From contig NZ_JQHM01000013.1 of assembly GCF_000749845.1 (NCBI RefSeq), positions 20,142 through 84,141 of the forward strand: 64,000 nt of DNA. The letters run 5' to 3'. Positions 48,049-59,375 of this stretch are shown in pieces. Under the pieces are notes generated by a model, which had not been told where the DNA came from, did not search any database, and saw only the letters and a program-made list of their open reading frames with translations. The position numbers were made by a program, and so were the translations under genes. Source of the DNA: Pectobacterium betavasculorum. GTDB taxonomy: Bacteria; Pseudomonadota; Gammaproteobacteria; Enterobacterales; Enterobacteriaceae. How positions within the stretch are numbered: the first letter of the stretch is position 1; every line of letters begins with the position of its first letter.

Positions 48049-51000
48049 TCAGCCCAGCTGTCTGCGAGCGTTGCGGAACATACGCATCCACGGACCATCC
48101 TCGCCCCATTCTTCTGGGTGCCAAGAGTTACTGACGGTGCGGAACACACGCTCAGGGTGTGGCATCATAACGGTTGCACGACCGCTGGTGCTGGTTACCG
48201 CCGTAATACCGTTTGGCGAGCCATTCGGGTTAGCCGGATAGTTCTCGGTTACCTGACCGTAGTGGTTGATATAACGCAGCGCCACCAGACCATGTTCTTC
48301 AATCGCCGCTAAATGCGTATTGTCGCGGACTTCAACTTGTCCTTCACCGTGTGAAACGGCAATCGGCATACGCGATCTGGCCATATCATTCATGAACAGC
48401 GACGGGCTTTTCTGCACTTCGACCAGGCTGAAACGCGCTTCAAAGCGATCGGATTTATTGCGGACAAAACGCGGCCAGAGATCGGCACCCGGAATTAACT
48501 CACGCAGGTTAGACATCATCTGGCAGCCGTTACATACGCCCAGCGCCAGCGTCTGCGGACGCAGGAAAAATTCAGCGAATTCATCACGTACGCGAGCGTT
48601 GAACAGAATGGATTTAGCCCAGCCTTCACCCGCGCCCAGCACGTCACCATAAGAGAAGCCGCCACAGGCAACCAGCGCCTGGAAATCCTGCAAGTTACGG
48701 CGATTCGCCAGCAGGTCGCTCATATGGATATCGATGGCATCAAAGCCCGCACGGTGGAACGCCGCCGCCATTTCTACGTGAGAGTTCACACCCTGCTCAC
48801 GCAGGACTGCCACTTTAGGGCGGACATTTTTAGCAATGTAAGGCGCGGCGATATCTTCTTTCGGATCGAAGGTCAGCGATACATTCAGACCGGGATCGTT
48901 ATCATCCTGTCTGGCGATGTGTTCCTGATCGGCACACTGTGGATTATCGCGCAGGCGCTGCATCTGCCAACTTGTTTCAGCCCACCAGCGGCGAAGCGTC
49001 GAACGGCTTTCCTGATAGACCGCTTCAGCACCCTGATGAATGGTGAAACGCGTTCCTTCTTCAGCCTGACCGAGATAATGCACACAGTCAGCCAAACCAT
49101 GCAGCGCCAGAATGGCCTCTACTTCAGCACGACGTGCAGCAGGAATCTGAATAACGGCACCCAGCTCTTCATTAAACAGCGTCGCCAGCGTATCCCCGCC
49201 CTGAGACGCGATATCGACAGTGATACCGCAGTGACCAGCAAAGGCCATCTCCGCCAGCGTCACAACCAATCCACCGTCTGAACGGTCGTGGTAGGCCAGA
49301 AGCGCCTTAGCAGCGACCAACTCTTGGATAGCATTAAAGAAACCCGCCAACTGCTCTGGGCTATGAACATCTGCCGTTTTACGCCCCAACTGGCGATAAA
49401 CCTGTGCCAGCGCCGTTGCGCCCAGAGCTTTATTACCTGCACCCAGATCAATCAGCAGCAGCGCATTATCCTGACCGATACGCAGTTGTGGCGTTACTGT
49501 GTTACGCACATCCTCTACACGGGCAAACGCAGAAATCACCAGCGACATCGGCGAGGTGACCGCACGATCTTCGCCCTCTTCCTGCCAGCGGGTTTTCATC
49601 GACATGGAGTCTTTACCCACGGGAATCGTCAGACCCAGCGCTGGGCACAACTCCTCACCCACGGCTTTCACCGCATCGTACAGGCCAGCATCTTCGCCCG
49701 GATGCCCTGCTGCTGCCATCCAGTTCGCAGACAATTTCACTCGGGTCAGCGGGCCAATATGCGTGGCAGCAATGTTCGTCAATGCCTCACCCACGGCTAA
49801 ACGCGCAGAGGCGGCGAAGTTACGCAGCGCGACCGGCGCACGTTCGCCAATAGACATCGCTTCACCGTAATAGCTATCGAGGCTGGCGGTCGTCACGGCA
49901 CAGTCAGCCACCGGCACCTGCCACGGACCGACCATCTGATCGCGTGCCACCATGCCAGTGACAGAGCGGTCACCGATGGTGATCAGGAACGTTTTTTCCG
50001 CGACAACAGGCAAGTGCAGCACGCGTTCGACGGCTTCTGCCAGATAAATTTCATCACGCTGTAGCGGTGTGCCTTCTACCTGCTTACGCTCAACGTCACG
50101 CAGCATCTTCGGCGTTTTGCCCAGCAGCACATCCAGCGGTAGATCGATAGGTTGATTATTGAAATGACGATCGTTCATCGTCAGATGCAGTTCTTCCGTC
50201 GCTTCACCAATCACCGCATAAGGTGCGCGTTCACGGCGGCAAATCTCATCAAACTGTGCCAGTTGCTCTGGCGCAACGGCCAGAACGTAGCGTTCCTGAG
50301 ATTCGTTACACCAGACTTCCAGCGGGCTCATGCCCGGTTCATCATTCAGAATATCGCGCAGTTCAAAGCGACCACCGCGACCACCGTCACTCACCAGTTC
50401 CGGCATCGCGTTAGACAAACCACCCGCCCCAACATCGTGAATGAACAGAATTGGGTTGGCTTCGCCCAGTTGCCAGCAGCGGTCGATGACTTCCTGACAG
50501 CGACGCTCCATTTCCGGGTTATCACGTTGCACAGAAGCAAAATCCAGATCTGCATCGGACTGACCAGACGCCATGGAAGAGGCTGCGCCGCCGCCCAGAC
50601 CGATATTCATGGACGGTCCGCCCAGCACAATCAGTTTGGCTCCAACGCTAATTTCGCCTTTTTTGACGTGATCGCCACGGATGTTACCAATGCCGCCTGC
50701 CAGCATGATTGGTTTATGGTAACCGCGCAGCTCTTCACCATTGTGGCTATCGACACGCTCTTCATAAGTACGGAAGTAGCCGGTCAGTGCAGGACGGCCA
50801 AATTCGTTGTTGAATGCCGCGCCGCCCAATGGGCCTTCGGTCATGATATCCAGCGCGCTGACAATGCGATCTGGCTTGCCGAACTCTTCTTCCCACGGTT
50901 GGATAAAGCCAGGAATACGCAGGTTCGATACAGAGAAGCCTACCAGACCTGCTTTCGGTTTGGAGCCACGGCCTGTCGCGCCTTCGTCACGGATTTCACC

Positions 51001-51933
51001 GCCGGATCCGGTTGCGGCACCCGGCCACGGTGAAATCGCGGTTGGGTGGTTATGCGTTTCAACCTTCATCAGGATATGTGCGTCTTCCTGATGGTAATCA
51101 TATTGTCCGTTGGCATCGGTATAGAAACGGCCGACGGCGGAGCCTTCCATGACGGCGGCGTTATCTTTATAGGCAGAGAGAACGTGATCAGGTGTGTGTT
51201 CAAAGGTGTTTTTAATCATTTTGAACAGTGATTTCGGCTGAGTTACGCCGTCGATCACCCAATCCGCGTTGAAAATCTTGTGGCGGCAGTGCTCAGAGTT
51301 CGCCTGCGCAAACATATACAGTTCGATATCGGTCGGGTTACGGCCCAGATGGGTGAAGGCTTCCAGCAGATAATCAATTTCATCTTCCGCCAACGCCAGC
51401 CCGAGACGGACGTTCGCCTCTTCCAGCGCCTGACGCCCTTGCAGCAGAATTTCGATGCGCTTGAAAGGTGCGGGTTGATGATGAGAGAACAGGGCTTCAG
51501 CCTGTTTCAGGTCGCTAAAGACGCTTTCCATCATCCGGTCATGCAGCAGTGCCCCCAGTTGCTGCCACTGCTCGTCATTCAGCGTTGGCGCATGAATATA
51601 GAAAGCCAGACCGCGTTCCAGACGCAGTACTTTGCTTAATCCACAGTTATGGGCGATATCGGTGGCTTTAGAAGACCACGGTGAAATGGTGCCGGGACGT
51701 GGCGTCACCAGTAGCAGATGACCTTGCGGCTCGTGCTCCGCGAGAGAAGGACCATACTTCAGCAAACGTGTCAGTTTGGCCTGTTCATCGTTGTTCAACG
51801 GGGCGCTGACATCGGCGAAATGTACGTATTCAGCATAGATATCGCTGACCGGCAAAACGTGCTCTTTGCAGCGGACCAGCAATTTATTAATACGAAAAGC
51901 CGATAAAGCAGGTGAACCACGCAGTATTTCCAT
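48049..51933 (-). CDS. purL: Phosphoribosylformylglycinamidine synthase
   Basis: Large single-chain FGAM synthase (1294 aa) catalysing the fourth step of de novo purine synthesis, using ATP and glutamine. The N-terminal PurS-like region is followed by two AIRS-type synthetase domains ('[18 protein letters not shown]', '[31 protein letters not shown]', shown in part) and a C-terminal class I glutaminase with the nucleophile in GVCNGCQMM and catalytic His/Glu in 'MMPHPERVF'. A PurR box lies in its promoter. Confidence 0.98.
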   Translation of the reverse strand: MEILRGSPALSAFRINKLLVRCKEHVLPVSDIYAEYVHFADVSAPLNNDEQAKLTRLLKYGPSLAEHEPQGHLLLVTPRPGTISPWSSKATDIAHNCGLSKVLRLERGLAFYIHAPTLNDEQWQQLGALLHDRMMESVFSDLKQAEALFSHHQPAPFKRIEILLQGRQALEEANVRLGLALAEDEIDYLLEAFTHLGRNPTDIELYMFAQANSEHCRHKIFNADWVIDGVTQPKSLFKMIKNTFEHTPDHVLSAYKDNAAVMEGSAVGRFYTDANGQYDYHQEDAHILMKVETHNHPTAISPWPGAATGSGGEIRDEGATGRGSKPKAGLVGFSVSNLRIPGFIQPWEEEFGKPDRIVSALDIMTEGPLGGAAFNNEFGRPALTGYFRTYEERVDSHNGEELRGYHKPIMLAGGIGNIRGDHVKKGEISVGAKLIVLGGPSMNIGLGGGAASSMASGQSDADLDFASVQRDNPEMERRCQEVIDRCWQLGEANPILFIHDVGAGGLSNAMPELVSDGGRGGRFELRDILNDEPGMSPLEVWCNESQERYVLAVAPEQLAQFDEICRRERAPYAVIGEATEELHLTMNDRHFNNQPIDLPLDVLLGKTPKMLRDVERKQVEGTPLQRDEIYLAEAVERVLHLPVVAEKTFLITIGDRSVTGMVARDQMVGPWQVPVADCAVTTASLDSYYGEAMSIGERAPVALRNFAASARLAVGEALTNIAATHIGPLTRVKLSANWMAAAGHPGEDAGLYDAVKAVGEELCPALGLTIPVGKDSMSMKTRWQEEGEDRAVTSPMSLVISAFARVEDVRNTVTPQLRIGQDNALLLIDLGAGNKALGATALAQVYRQLGRKTADVHSPEQLAGFFNAIQELVAAKALLAYHDRSDGGLVVTLAEMAFAGHCGITVDIASQGGDTLATLFNEELGAVIQIPAARRAEVEAILALHGLADCVHYLGQAEEGTRFTIHQGAEAVYQESRSTLRRWWAETSWQMQRLRDNPQCADQEHIARQDDNDPGLNVSLTFDPKEDIAAPYIAKNVRPKVAVLREQGVNSHVEMAAAFHRAGFDAIDIHMSDLLANRRNLQDFQALVACGGFSYGDVLGAGEGWAKSILFNARVRDEFAEFFLRPQTLALGVCNGCQMMSNLRELIPGADLWPRFVRNKSDRFEARFSLVEVQKSPSLFMNDMARSRMPIAVSHGEGQVEVRDNTHLAAIEEHGLVALRYINHYGQVTENYPANPNGSPNGITAVTSTSGRATVMMPHPERVFRTVSNSWHPEEWGEDGPWMRMFRNARRQLG

Positions 51934-52030
51934 AATCTAAAGTTCTCTCGTCTTCGATGCACTGGCTGCAATACAGCCATTGGGCACAACAGGGGGGAAA
52001 CGCGCGTATTATAGAGAATCCTTCCCTCGG

Positions 52031-52046
52031 ACGAAACCGTTTGCGT
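52031..52046 (-). promoter_or_regulatory. PurR box upstream of purL
   Basis: ACGAAACCGTTTGCGT differs from the complement of the PurR consensus (ACGAAAACGTTTGCGT) at one base. It lies about 100 bases before the purL start in the purL-mltF divergent region. Confidence 0.85.
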
Positions 52047-52212
52047 GGCGATAATTTCACTTCGCGCCCGACGAATGATTAATCGGTGACCAAATCAATA
52101 AAAGTTGCACACTGGCGCTTTGTTAAGCAAAATGCCCCCACTCTGGGAAATGACGTATAAAAAAACTGCCGTTACAGACAGCCTGGCCACACGGCCGCCG
52201 AGAGATAACTAT

Positions 52213-53658
52213 TTGAAGCCGTTAAAATTAAATTATTTTTTCATCGGGATTATCACGTTACTGCTGGCGTTAGCGCTATGGCCTAGTATTCCCTGGCGCA
52301 GTAGTCAGGATGTACAGCTCAGGCAGATCCTCTCACGCGGTGAGTTGCGTATCAGCACCGTTAATTCACCGCTGACTTATGCAATGAGCAACGGATCCCC
52401 GACTGGTCTGGACTATGAACTGGCAAAACGTTTCGCCGATTACCTCGGCGTCAAGCTGGTGGTCTCGTCACGTAAGAACCTTGACGAACTGTTCGACGAT
52501 CTGGACAGTGACGATGCAGACCTGCTGGCTGCCGGACTGATTTACAATCACGAGCGTCTGGAACGTTTTCGTGCTGGCCCAACCTACTACTCCATTTCAC
52601 AGCAAATGGTCTACCGCCTCGGATCGCCCCGCCCAAAAACGCTGGACAAGCTGCAAGGCCGTCTTGTTGTTACGTCGGGTTCCGCCCACGCGGCTACCCT
52701 GCGCGATCTCAAAGCAGAGAAATATCCGCAGTTGAGCTGGGAATCCGCCTCTGATCAGAGCACGCAGGAATTACTGAAACAGGTTGCCGACGGCAAGCTG
52801 GACTATACGCTGGGTGATTCGGTCACCATCGGCTTGATGCAGCGTATTCATCCGCAGCTCGCCGTTGCCTTCGATCTCAGCGATGAAGAGCCTGTCACCT
52901 GGTATATGCGCCGTTCACACGATGACAGTCTGTCCGCTGCGCTGCTGGATTTCTTCAGTCAGGTTGTCGAAGACGGTACGCTCGCGCGTCTGGAGGAGAA
53001 ATATCTCGGCCACGTTGGTGAGTTTGACTATGTGGATACCACCACGTTCCTGAGCGCGATTGACGAAACACTGCCGGATCTGCGCCCGTTGTTTGAAAAA
53101 TATGCCACCGATATCGACTGGAAGCTGCTTGCCGCCATCTCCTATCAGGAGTCCCACTGGAACCCGCAGGCAACTTCTCCGACCGGCGTACGCGGGCTGA
53201 TGATGCTCACACGCAACACGGCAGAAAGCCTGAACGTGACCGATCGCGTTGACCCAGAGCAAAGTATTCGCGGCGGCGCACAGTACATGTCGCATATGAT
53301 GCAGAAAATGCCGGATACTATCCCCGAGGATGAAAAAATCTGGTTTGCGCTGGCGTCCTACAACATGGGATACGCTCACCTGCTTGATGCACGCAAATTG
53401 ACTGAAAAACAGAAAGGTAACCCAGACAGCTGGGTGGATGTGAAAATGCGCCTGCCGATGCTGAGCCAAAAACGCTATTACCCCCAAACCACCTACGGCT
53501 ACGCGCGCGGACACGAAGCCTATAACTATGTAGAAAACATTCGGCGTTATATGGTGAGTCTGGAAGGTTACCTGATCGAAAAAGAAGCCAAAGTGCAGCA
53601 GCAGACGCAAATCGCACAAGGCTATCCAGCCGTTCCGTTCAATAAGGTGGCGGAATAA
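52213..53658 (+). CDS. mltF: Membrane-bound lytic murein transglycosylase F
   Basis: Peptidoglycan-cleaving lytic transglycosylase (481 aa) anchored in the envelope. A hydrophobic N-terminal anchor ([14 protein letters not shown]) is followed by a solute-binding-like regulatory domain (about 45-260) and a C-terminal SLT domain with the catalytic Glu in '[14 protein letters not shown]'. The conserved N-terminus [12 protein letters not shown] starts at TTG 52213 with GAGAG eight bases upstream. Upstream in-frame ATGs (52105, 52150) lack good ribosome sites and would bury the anchor. A TTG start is therefore my choice. Confidence 0.92.
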   Translation: MKPLKLNYFFIGIITLLLALALWPSIPWRSSQDVQLRQILSRGELRISTVNSPLTYAMSNGSPTGLDYELAKRFADYLGVKLVVSSRKNLDELFDDLDSDDADLLAAGLIYNHERLERFRAGPTYYSISQQMVYRLGSPRPKTLDKLQGRLVVTSGSAHAATLRDLKAEKYPQLSWESASDQSTQELLKQVADGKLDYTLGDSVTIGLMQRIHPQLAVAFDLSDEEPVTWYMRRSHDDSLSAALLDFFSQVVEDGTLARLEEKYLGHVGEFDYVDTTTFLSAIDETLPDLRPLFEKYATDIDWKLLAAISYQESHWNPQATSPTGVRGLMMLTRNTAESLNVTDRVDPEQSIRGGAQYMSHMMQKMPDTIPEDEKIWFALASYNMGYAHLLDARKLTEKQKGNPDSWVDVKMRLPMLSQKRYYPQTTYGYARGHEAYNYVENIRRYMVSLEGYLIEKEAKVQQQTQIAQGYPAVPFNKVAE

Positions 53659-53696
53659 GCCTGCATCAAGAAAGAAAAACGCCTCGACTCCTGCGC

Positions 53697-53808
53697 TAAT
53701 GCGGATCGCTTCAGCCGCATTTTGGGAGAAACACGGGGTGAGGTTCCCGCAGGGATACCTCGCACCGTGGTCGCTCCGTGTATCTCGGCTCTTCAACGAT
53801 CGGCATTA
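53697..53808 (+). repeat. Dispersed palindromic repeat, copy C
   Basis: 112-bp copy with a more diverged left arm (TAATGCGGATCGCTTCAGCC) and a well-kept core. It ends three bases before the tadA stop codon. The sequence TCCTGCGC occurs on both sides (53689-53696 and 53815-53822). Confidence 0.85.
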
Positions 53809-53810
53809 CG

Positions 53811-54323
<513 letters not shown>

Positions 54324-54384
54324 TCACTCAACAATTCCTATTTTGGCGGCGCATTATACCGATATGGATGACGTATTGAAGGCG

Positions 54385-55023
54385 TTACTCCAACTGTTGC
54401 AGACTGCCTTCAGATGTCACCCGCCAGCGGTGTTCACAAAAATAGAGCAGCGGGTTGTCCTGCTTGCTGTCACTGTAACCACTGTAGAGTTTGAGCGGTG
54501 CGCCGAGACGCTGCTCCATCTGTGCCACTTTTTCATGTCCGAGACAGCGCAGCGTTAATACCCAGCCGCCGTAGCGGCGTGTAATCTGGCTACCCATCAG
54601 GCGAACGCCGGGCAGAAAAGGCGAATCATGATAGACCTGCTCCACCAGCCGCTGCGGCGATCCCGTCACCAGCCAGACCTGTGCATCACTGTCTTCAAGA
54701 TAGGTTTTCAGCCGCTGCTGAACCTGCGGAAATGGAATGACATCATGACGAAACGCGCCGACAAACTGCTTTTCCAATTGAACCAGTTCGTCTTCATCAC
54801 GCCCAAACGTAATCGCCCACAGCAGCCAGCTCATCGGCCACCGAGCCGCGCGACCGCGAATCAGTAGCCCCAGCCCGATAAGAGGTAATAGCGGGATAAC
54901 CAGAACGAGATTTAACGGCAGCCGACGAAGCAAGAAACGCAAAAAGCTGCCAAACATGTCCTGCTGATGCAACGTGCCATCCAGATCAAAAAAAACAATG
55001 CGTTGCTCTCGCTTATCACTCAA
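54385..55023 (-). CDS. pgpC: Phosphatidylglycerophosphatase C
   Basis: HAD-family membrane phosphatase (212 aa, YfhB) that dephosphorylates phosphatidylglycerophosphate. The HAD nucleophile motif FFDLDGTL is at the N-terminus. Two hydrophobic stretches (LNLVLVIPLLPLIGLGLLI) and 'VWLVTGSPQRLVEQV' follow. It lies upstream of tadA on the same strand, as in E. coli. Confidence 0.93.
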   Translation of the reverse strand: MSDKREQRIVFFDLDGTLHQQDMFGSFLRFLLRRLPLNLVLVIPLLPLIGLGLLIRGRAARWPMSWLLWAITFGRDEDELVQLEKQFVGAFRHDVIPFPQVQQRLKTYLEDSDAQVWLVTGSPQRLVEQVYHDSPFLPGVRLMGSQITRRYGGWVLTLRCLGHEKVAQMEQRLGAPLKLYSGYSDSKQDNPLLYFCEHRWRVTSEGSLQQLE

Positions 55024-55070
55024 AACATTTCTCCCGATTTACCTCAAGATAGAACGACACCAAAATATTC

Positions 55071-55997
55071 TTATCCGCCAATTAACGCCTCACGCAAATA
55101 GCCGTTGTGTTTTTTCAGGCGTTCACGCGCGGTTTCCACATCAATATTAGCCAGAAGCATCAGAATCGCAGGCTTAACGTCGTTATCCGACTGCGCCAGC
55201 GCCTGCCGAGCCTTGTCCAGTTCAGCCCCCGTCGCTTCCACCACGATGCGACAAGCACGATCAAGCAGCTTCACGTTGGTTGCCCTCACATCAACCATCA
55301 AATTCTGGTACACCTTGCCCAGCTTAACCATTACGCCAGTAGAAATCATATTCAGGACTAATTTTTGCGCCGTACCCGACTTCAGCCGCGTCGAACCCGT
55401 TAATGCTTCTGGGCCAACAACGGGAGAAATCGCCACTTGTGCTTCCTGTGCAATAGGCGAATGCGGATTGCAGGAGATTGCCGCCGTCCGGCAGCCAACG
55501 TCACGCGCATAGCGCAATGCGCCAATCACATACGGCGTCCGGCCTGATGCCGCAAGACCGATCACCATATCGACAGCCGTTAAACTCAGCGCTTCCAAAT
55601 CCGCTGCACCGAGCGCGGGATCATCTTCCGCCCCTTCTACCGCTTTGAGTAATGCTCCCGGTCCACCAGCAATCAGGCCGATAACCAATCCGTGTGGCAC
55701 GCCAAACGTCGGCGGACACTCTGAAGCATCCAGTACGCCCAAACGGCCGCTGGTCCCCGCGCCCAGATAGATGAGCCGCCCCCCCTCCTGCAACGATACC
55801 GTTGCCAGATCGACAGCCTCAGCAATCGCCGGTAAAACCTGTGCAATGGCTTCGGGGACTTTCCGGTCTTCCTGGTTAAATACGCGCATCATCTCCAGAG
55901 TAGAGAACTGATCCAGCATCATCGTTGCCGGATTCCGCGTTTCGGAAACCAGCTTCCCTAAATTAAGGTTCTCTCTATTCACTACGCCTGAACTCAT
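55071..55997 (-). CDS. murQ: N-acetylmuramic acid 6-phosphate etherase
   Basis: SIS-domain etherase (308 aa) that turns MurNAc-6-phosphate into GlcNAc-6-phosphate and lactate during cell-wall recycling. '[25 protein letters not shown]' and '[17 protein letters not shown]' are characteristic. No adjacent MurNAc PTS gene (murP) is present in this window, so it may serve mainly anhydroMurNAc recycling or act with a distant murP. Confidence 0.96.
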   Translation of the reverse strand: MSSGVVNRENLNLGKLVSETRNPATMMLDQFSTLEMMRVFNQEDRKVPEAIAQVLPAIAEAVDLATVSLQEGGRLIYLGAGTSGRLGVLDASECPPTFGVPHGLVIGLIAGGPGALLKAVEGAEDDPALGAADLEALSLTAVDMVIGLAASGRTPYVIGALRYARDVGCRTAAISCNPHSPIAQEAQVAISPVVGPEALTGSTRLKSGTAQKLVLNMISTGVMVKLGKVYQNLMVDVRATNVKLLDRACRIVVEATGAELDKARQALAQSDNDVKPAILMLLANIDVETARERLKKHNGYLREALIGG

Positions 55998-56154
55998 TCC
56001 GATACCTCATGCTTTATGTCAGCGTTCTTTCAATGTTTTTCACACGCCTATGACAAACCAACCACTATACTGCTTTTGAGACCTATGAAAGTACGCTATT
56101 CTGCATCGAATTCACTCACCACATTCATCTCGCAAGGTAAGCAGAGAAACCTCA

Positions 56155-56844
56155 GTGCGACTCTCCGGGCTCAGCCTCTCCAGTTACAAGCTCTTCTTTA
56201 TTAGTTGTCTGCTGTTTCTGCTGGCGGGTTACCTGCATGCGGACTGGGATTTTATTACCATCAATCAGCGAACCGAGCAGCTTTATGGCCCGGCAACGCC
56301 CGATGCTCGCCGCCGGATAGATGAATGGCAGGCGCTGTTGGTGAATTCGCGTAATAAAGATGAAAAGGCTCTGCTGAGTAGCGTGAACCAATTTTTCAAT
56401 GACCGAATGCGGTTTCGCGATGATATCGTCGTCTGGAATCAGGAAGATTACTGGGCAACCCCGATTGAGGCGCTGCGTAAAGGCGCTGGATATTGCGAAG
56501 ATTATGCGCTTGCCAAGTATTTTACCCTGCGTCATTTAGGCGTCTCTGCTGACAAATTGCGTATCACCTATGTTAAAGCCTTGCGCCTGAATAAAGCGCA
56601 TATGGTGGTTACCTATTATCCCGCACCAACGTCGATTCCGCTGGTGCTGGATAATCTGACCGACAAGATCCAACCTGCGACAGAGCGCAACGATTTAGTT
56701 CCGGTGTACGCCTTTAACGGCGGCGGTCTCTGGCTGCCGGGAGCCAGTGGCAGCAACAAACGCGTCGGTGACAGTAAACGACTTTCACGCTGGCAGGATG
56801 TATTAACCAAAATGCGTGCCGAAGGGTTTTCAATTGAGGAGTAA
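56155..56844 (+). CDS. lapG: Periplasmic cysteine protease LapG
   Basis: Transglutaminase-like cysteine protease (229 aa, DUF920/BTLCP family) that cuts LapA-type adhesins near their N-terminus and releases them from the surface. The N-terminal signal/anchor is LFFISCLLFLLAGYLHA. The catalytic triad is Cys114 (AGYCEDYALAKYF), His149 (KAHMVV) and Asp166 (VLDNL). The start is a GTG at 56155 with only a weak ribosome site. lapD follows after 9 bases. Confidence 0.92.
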   Translation: MRLSGLSLSSYKLFFISCLLFLLAGYLHADWDFITINQRTEQLYGPATPDARRRIDEWQALLVNSRNKDEKALLSSVNQFFNDRMRFRDDIVVWNQEDYWATPIEALRKGAGYCEDYALAKYFTLRHLGVSADKLRITYVKALRLNKAHMVVTYYPAPTSIPLVLDNLTDKIQPATERNDLVPVYAFNGGGLWLPGASGSNKRVGDSKRLSRWQDVLTKMRAEGFSIEE

Positions 56845-56853
56845 GGGTAGGCT

Positions 56854-58806
56854 ATGTCTCTATACAAACAACTACTGATAGCCATCTGCCTGTTTGTGCT
56901 AATTATTTTCAGCGGGAGTTTTTTCGTCAGCCTGGAAAATTCGCGTGAACAGTACAATAACCAGCTTCACTCTCACGCGCAGGATGCCGCGACCGCACTC
57001 GGGCTTTCCCTGACGCCGAATATTGATGACCCGGCGATGGTGGAGCTGATGGTCAGCTCAATTTTCGACAGCGGGTATTTTTCCAGTATTCGCGTGCGAG
57101 ATTTAAAAACCGGTAACGTCACTCTGGAACGCACCGCGTCGCCCGATATCCCTGACGTACCGCGCTGGTTTGTGCGGCTAGTAAATCTCCAGCCCGGCGC
57201 TGGCGAAGCCATTGTGATGCGCGGCTGGGAACAGGCAGCCAAAGTCGAAGTGGTCAGCCATCCAATGTTCGCAGTAACCCGACTGTGGCGCAGCAGTACA
57301 GCGACCTTCCTGTGGCTGCTGGGTTGCGGCACGCTGGGCGTACTCATCGGCGCATTGTTCCTGCGCCGCCAGCTACGCCCGCTTGACTATATCGTCGATC
57401 AGTCGCTGGCGATTACCCGCCGTGAATTTCTTAGCCAGCCGGACTTACCCAATACGCCCGAATTCCGCCGCGTCGCTCAGGCGATGAACCTGATGGTTAG
57501 CAAGCTCAAAACGCTGTTTGAAGAAGAGGCGGAACGGAGCGAGCGCTTACGCCAGGAAGCCTATCAGGATCCCCAAACCGGATTGAATAACCGCCGCGCG
57601 TTTGACATGCAGTTCAACGACAAGTTAGCCGATGAAGAAACCGCTCCTGGCTTTCTTATTATGATTCGCGTGCAGGATCTGGCAGGTATGAATCAGCGAC
57701 TGGGTGGCCAACGTACCGATGCACTGTTAGCCTCCGTCGGACATATCCTGCGCCAAACGCAAAAACAACATACCAACGCAGAAAGTCTTTTGGCACGTAT
57801 CCGCGGAGGGGAATTTGCGCTGTTCTGTCCGGGCTTAGTCGATAAAGAAGCTTATGCGCTAATTGGTGAGCTAACGCGCAACATCGAAACCTTGCATCTG
57901 ACAGGCGAAACCGACGTCTCCCCTGTCGCCCAATTCGGCATGGTCCCTTTCCGCCCCGGCGACACCGCGCAGTCCCTGTTTATTCAGGGCGATCAGGCGC
58001 TCACGCAAGCCGAAAGCGACACCGACACGAGTGCCCCTTACGAGATTCCGTCCGCCAGTACCGAACAGGTCGAAACCGATCGCCACATGTGGTTTAACCT
58101 GCTCGATCCTATCCTTGAGCAGGAGCGTTTACAGCTTTTCCTGCAACCCGTCGTCACATGTGACGACCCCAGCCAGGTACTGCATCACAAGGTGCTGGCT
58201 CGTATTCAGGATGAGCAAGGGAATAGCATCGCCGCAGGCCGTTTCCTGCCGTGGATTCAACGCTTTGGCTGGGACACCCGCCTGGATCAGACCATGCTGC
58301 GCGAAGTATTGGATTATCTCCGCCAGCACGACGGCAACCTCGCATTAAGTGTGTCTGGCACCACAGCTCTGAATCTTCATTTGCTCGCCGATCTGTTAGC
58401 CCCATTGAAGCATCAGCCAGAGGTCGCCAGACGACTGATTCTGGAACTGGATGAGAATCAACTGCCAGACAGCATCCAACTAGAAGCCTTAATCAAGCTG
58501 TTGAATGAACATGGTTGTGCGCTGGGGCTACAGCATTTTGGGGGGCGCTTTAATATGATTGGCAATCTATCCCAGTGGGGACTGGCTTACCTGAAAGTGG
58601 ATGGTAGCTACATCCGCAATATCGACCAGGAAAGCGATAAGCAAATGTTTATCGAAGCGCTGTATCGCGCCACCAACAGTATTGCCCTGCCACTGATTGC
58701 TGAACGAGTTGAAACCGCGGGTGAACTGAAAGTGCTTCAGGAAATGGGATTACAGGGTGCAATGGGACGGTTATTGGGTGAACCTATACCAGCGGTCAGA
58801 ACCTGA
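56854..58806 (+). CDS. lapD: c-di-GMP receptor LapD
   Basis: 650-aa inner-membrane receptor that binds cyclic di-GMP through a degenerate EAL domain and sequesters LapG. TM1 covers residues 8-28, then a periplasmic LapD/MoxY domain (about 30-145), TM2 (about 152-172), a HAMP domain, a GGDEF domain with degenerate RGGEF (317-321), and an EAL domain reading KVLAR (446-450) instead of EAL. Loss of both catalytic motifs is typical of LapD. AAGGGTAGG precedes the ATG. It is co-transcribed with lapG. Confidence 0.93.
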   Translation: MSLYKQLLIAICLFVLIIFSGSFFVSLENSREQYNNQLHSHAQDAATALGLSLTPNIDDPAMVELMVSSIFDSGYFSSIRVRDLKTGNVTLERTASPDIPDVPRWFVRLVNLQPGAGEAIVMRGWEQAAKVEVVSHPMFAVTRLWRSSTATFLWLLGCGTLGVLIGALFLRRQLRPLDYIVDQSLAITRREFLSQPDLPNTPEFRRVAQAMNLMVSKLKTLFEEEAERSERLRQEAYQDPQTGLNNRRAFDMQFNDKLADEETAPGFLIMIRVQDLAGMNQRLGGQRTDALLASVGHILRQTQKQHTNAESLLARIRGGEFALFCPGLVDKEAYALIGELTRNIETLHLTGETDVSPVAQFGMVPFRPGDTAQSLFIQGDQALTQAESDTDTSAPYEIPSASTEQVETDRHMWFNLLDPILEQERLQLFLQPVVTCDDPSQVLHHKVLARIQDEQGNSIAAGRFLPWIQRFGWDTRLDQTMLREVLDYLRQHDGNLALSVSGTTALNLHLLADLLAPLKHQPEVARRLILELDENQLPDSIQLEALIKLLNEHGCALGLQHFGGRFNMIGNLSQWGLAYLKVDGSYIRNIDQESDKQMFIEALYRATNSIALPLIAERVETAGELKVLQEMGLQGAMGRLLGEPIPAVRT

Positions 58807-58965
58807 CACGTCCATTTTAACTCACTGCGTTTCGGCTTCTCTCTGCTATAGATGAGAAGCTGGGACGTATTGAGAGGTAGAAAACATGGTGAGCTTCGGG
58901 AACAATTGAACGGGACGTTAAGACAGCATTTTTTCAAAGCATCATTTCTTCAAAACATGCTCTAT

Positions 58966-59310
58966 TCAGAACATCGTTTCTTCATCGTCGCCAATCAGCT
59001 TGTTCAGTCCGCCATTCAGCGCTTCACGCGCCTGCGCACGGCTGATCAATTTAAGCTGCGCTGCCTGAGGGAAATCGGTAATGCTGACGACGCCTTTCTG
59101 AATCAAAACCTGAATTAAGTCCTCCAGCACGCGCACCATTTCCAGATCGCTTTGTCGCAGTTGCTGCAAGCTGGACATCGCTGCCTGATGGCTGCGGCAC
59201 CAGGCCTGTGCCTCGCGCGAGTCATCAGGCAATTCGCCATTCATTTCAGGAAAAGGACTCTTTTCTACCTTCATCAGATGGCCATCACTGTCGCGCTGGA
59301 TATAGAACAT
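58966..59310 (-). CDS. Conserved hypothetical protein between lapD and the adhesin gene
   Basis: A 114-aa, mostly helical, acidic cytoplasmic protein (MFYIQRDSDGHLMKVEKSPF) without signal peptide or known catalytic motif. Similar proteins in gamma-proteobacteria carry the misleading name 'tryptophan synthase subunit beta like'. Nothing in the sequence supports enzyme activity. GGGGCT precedes the start. It lies downstream of the adhesin gene on the same strand, 65 bases after it, but a hairpin separates them. Confidence 0.75.
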   Translation of the reverse strand: MFYIQRDSDGHLMKVEKSPFPEMNGELPDDSREAQAWCRSHQAAMSSLQQLRQSDLEMVRVLEDLIQVLIQKGVVSITDFPQAAQLKLISRAQAREALNGGLNKLIGDDEETMF

Positions 59311-59340
59311 TTTCGGAGCCCCTTTAATTTTTTGATAAAG

Positions 59341-59361
59341 AAAGGAGCCAAATAGGCTCCA
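59341..59361 (-). terminator. Weak terminator after the adhesin gene
   Basis: On the minus strand GGAGCC pairs with GGCTCC over a TATTT loop, followed by TTTCTTT. It lies 15 bases after the stop codon. Confidence 0.6.
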
Positions 59362-59375
59362 TTTCTCCTTCCCTA

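Noticed and set aside
50152..51033. 293-codon plus-strand frame inside purL
   Set aside because: It is opposite conserved synthetase domains of purL with no independent support.
52915..53796. 293-codon minus-strand frame opposite mltF
   Set aside because: It runs through repeat copy C and antisense to the conserved SLT domain; judged a shadow.
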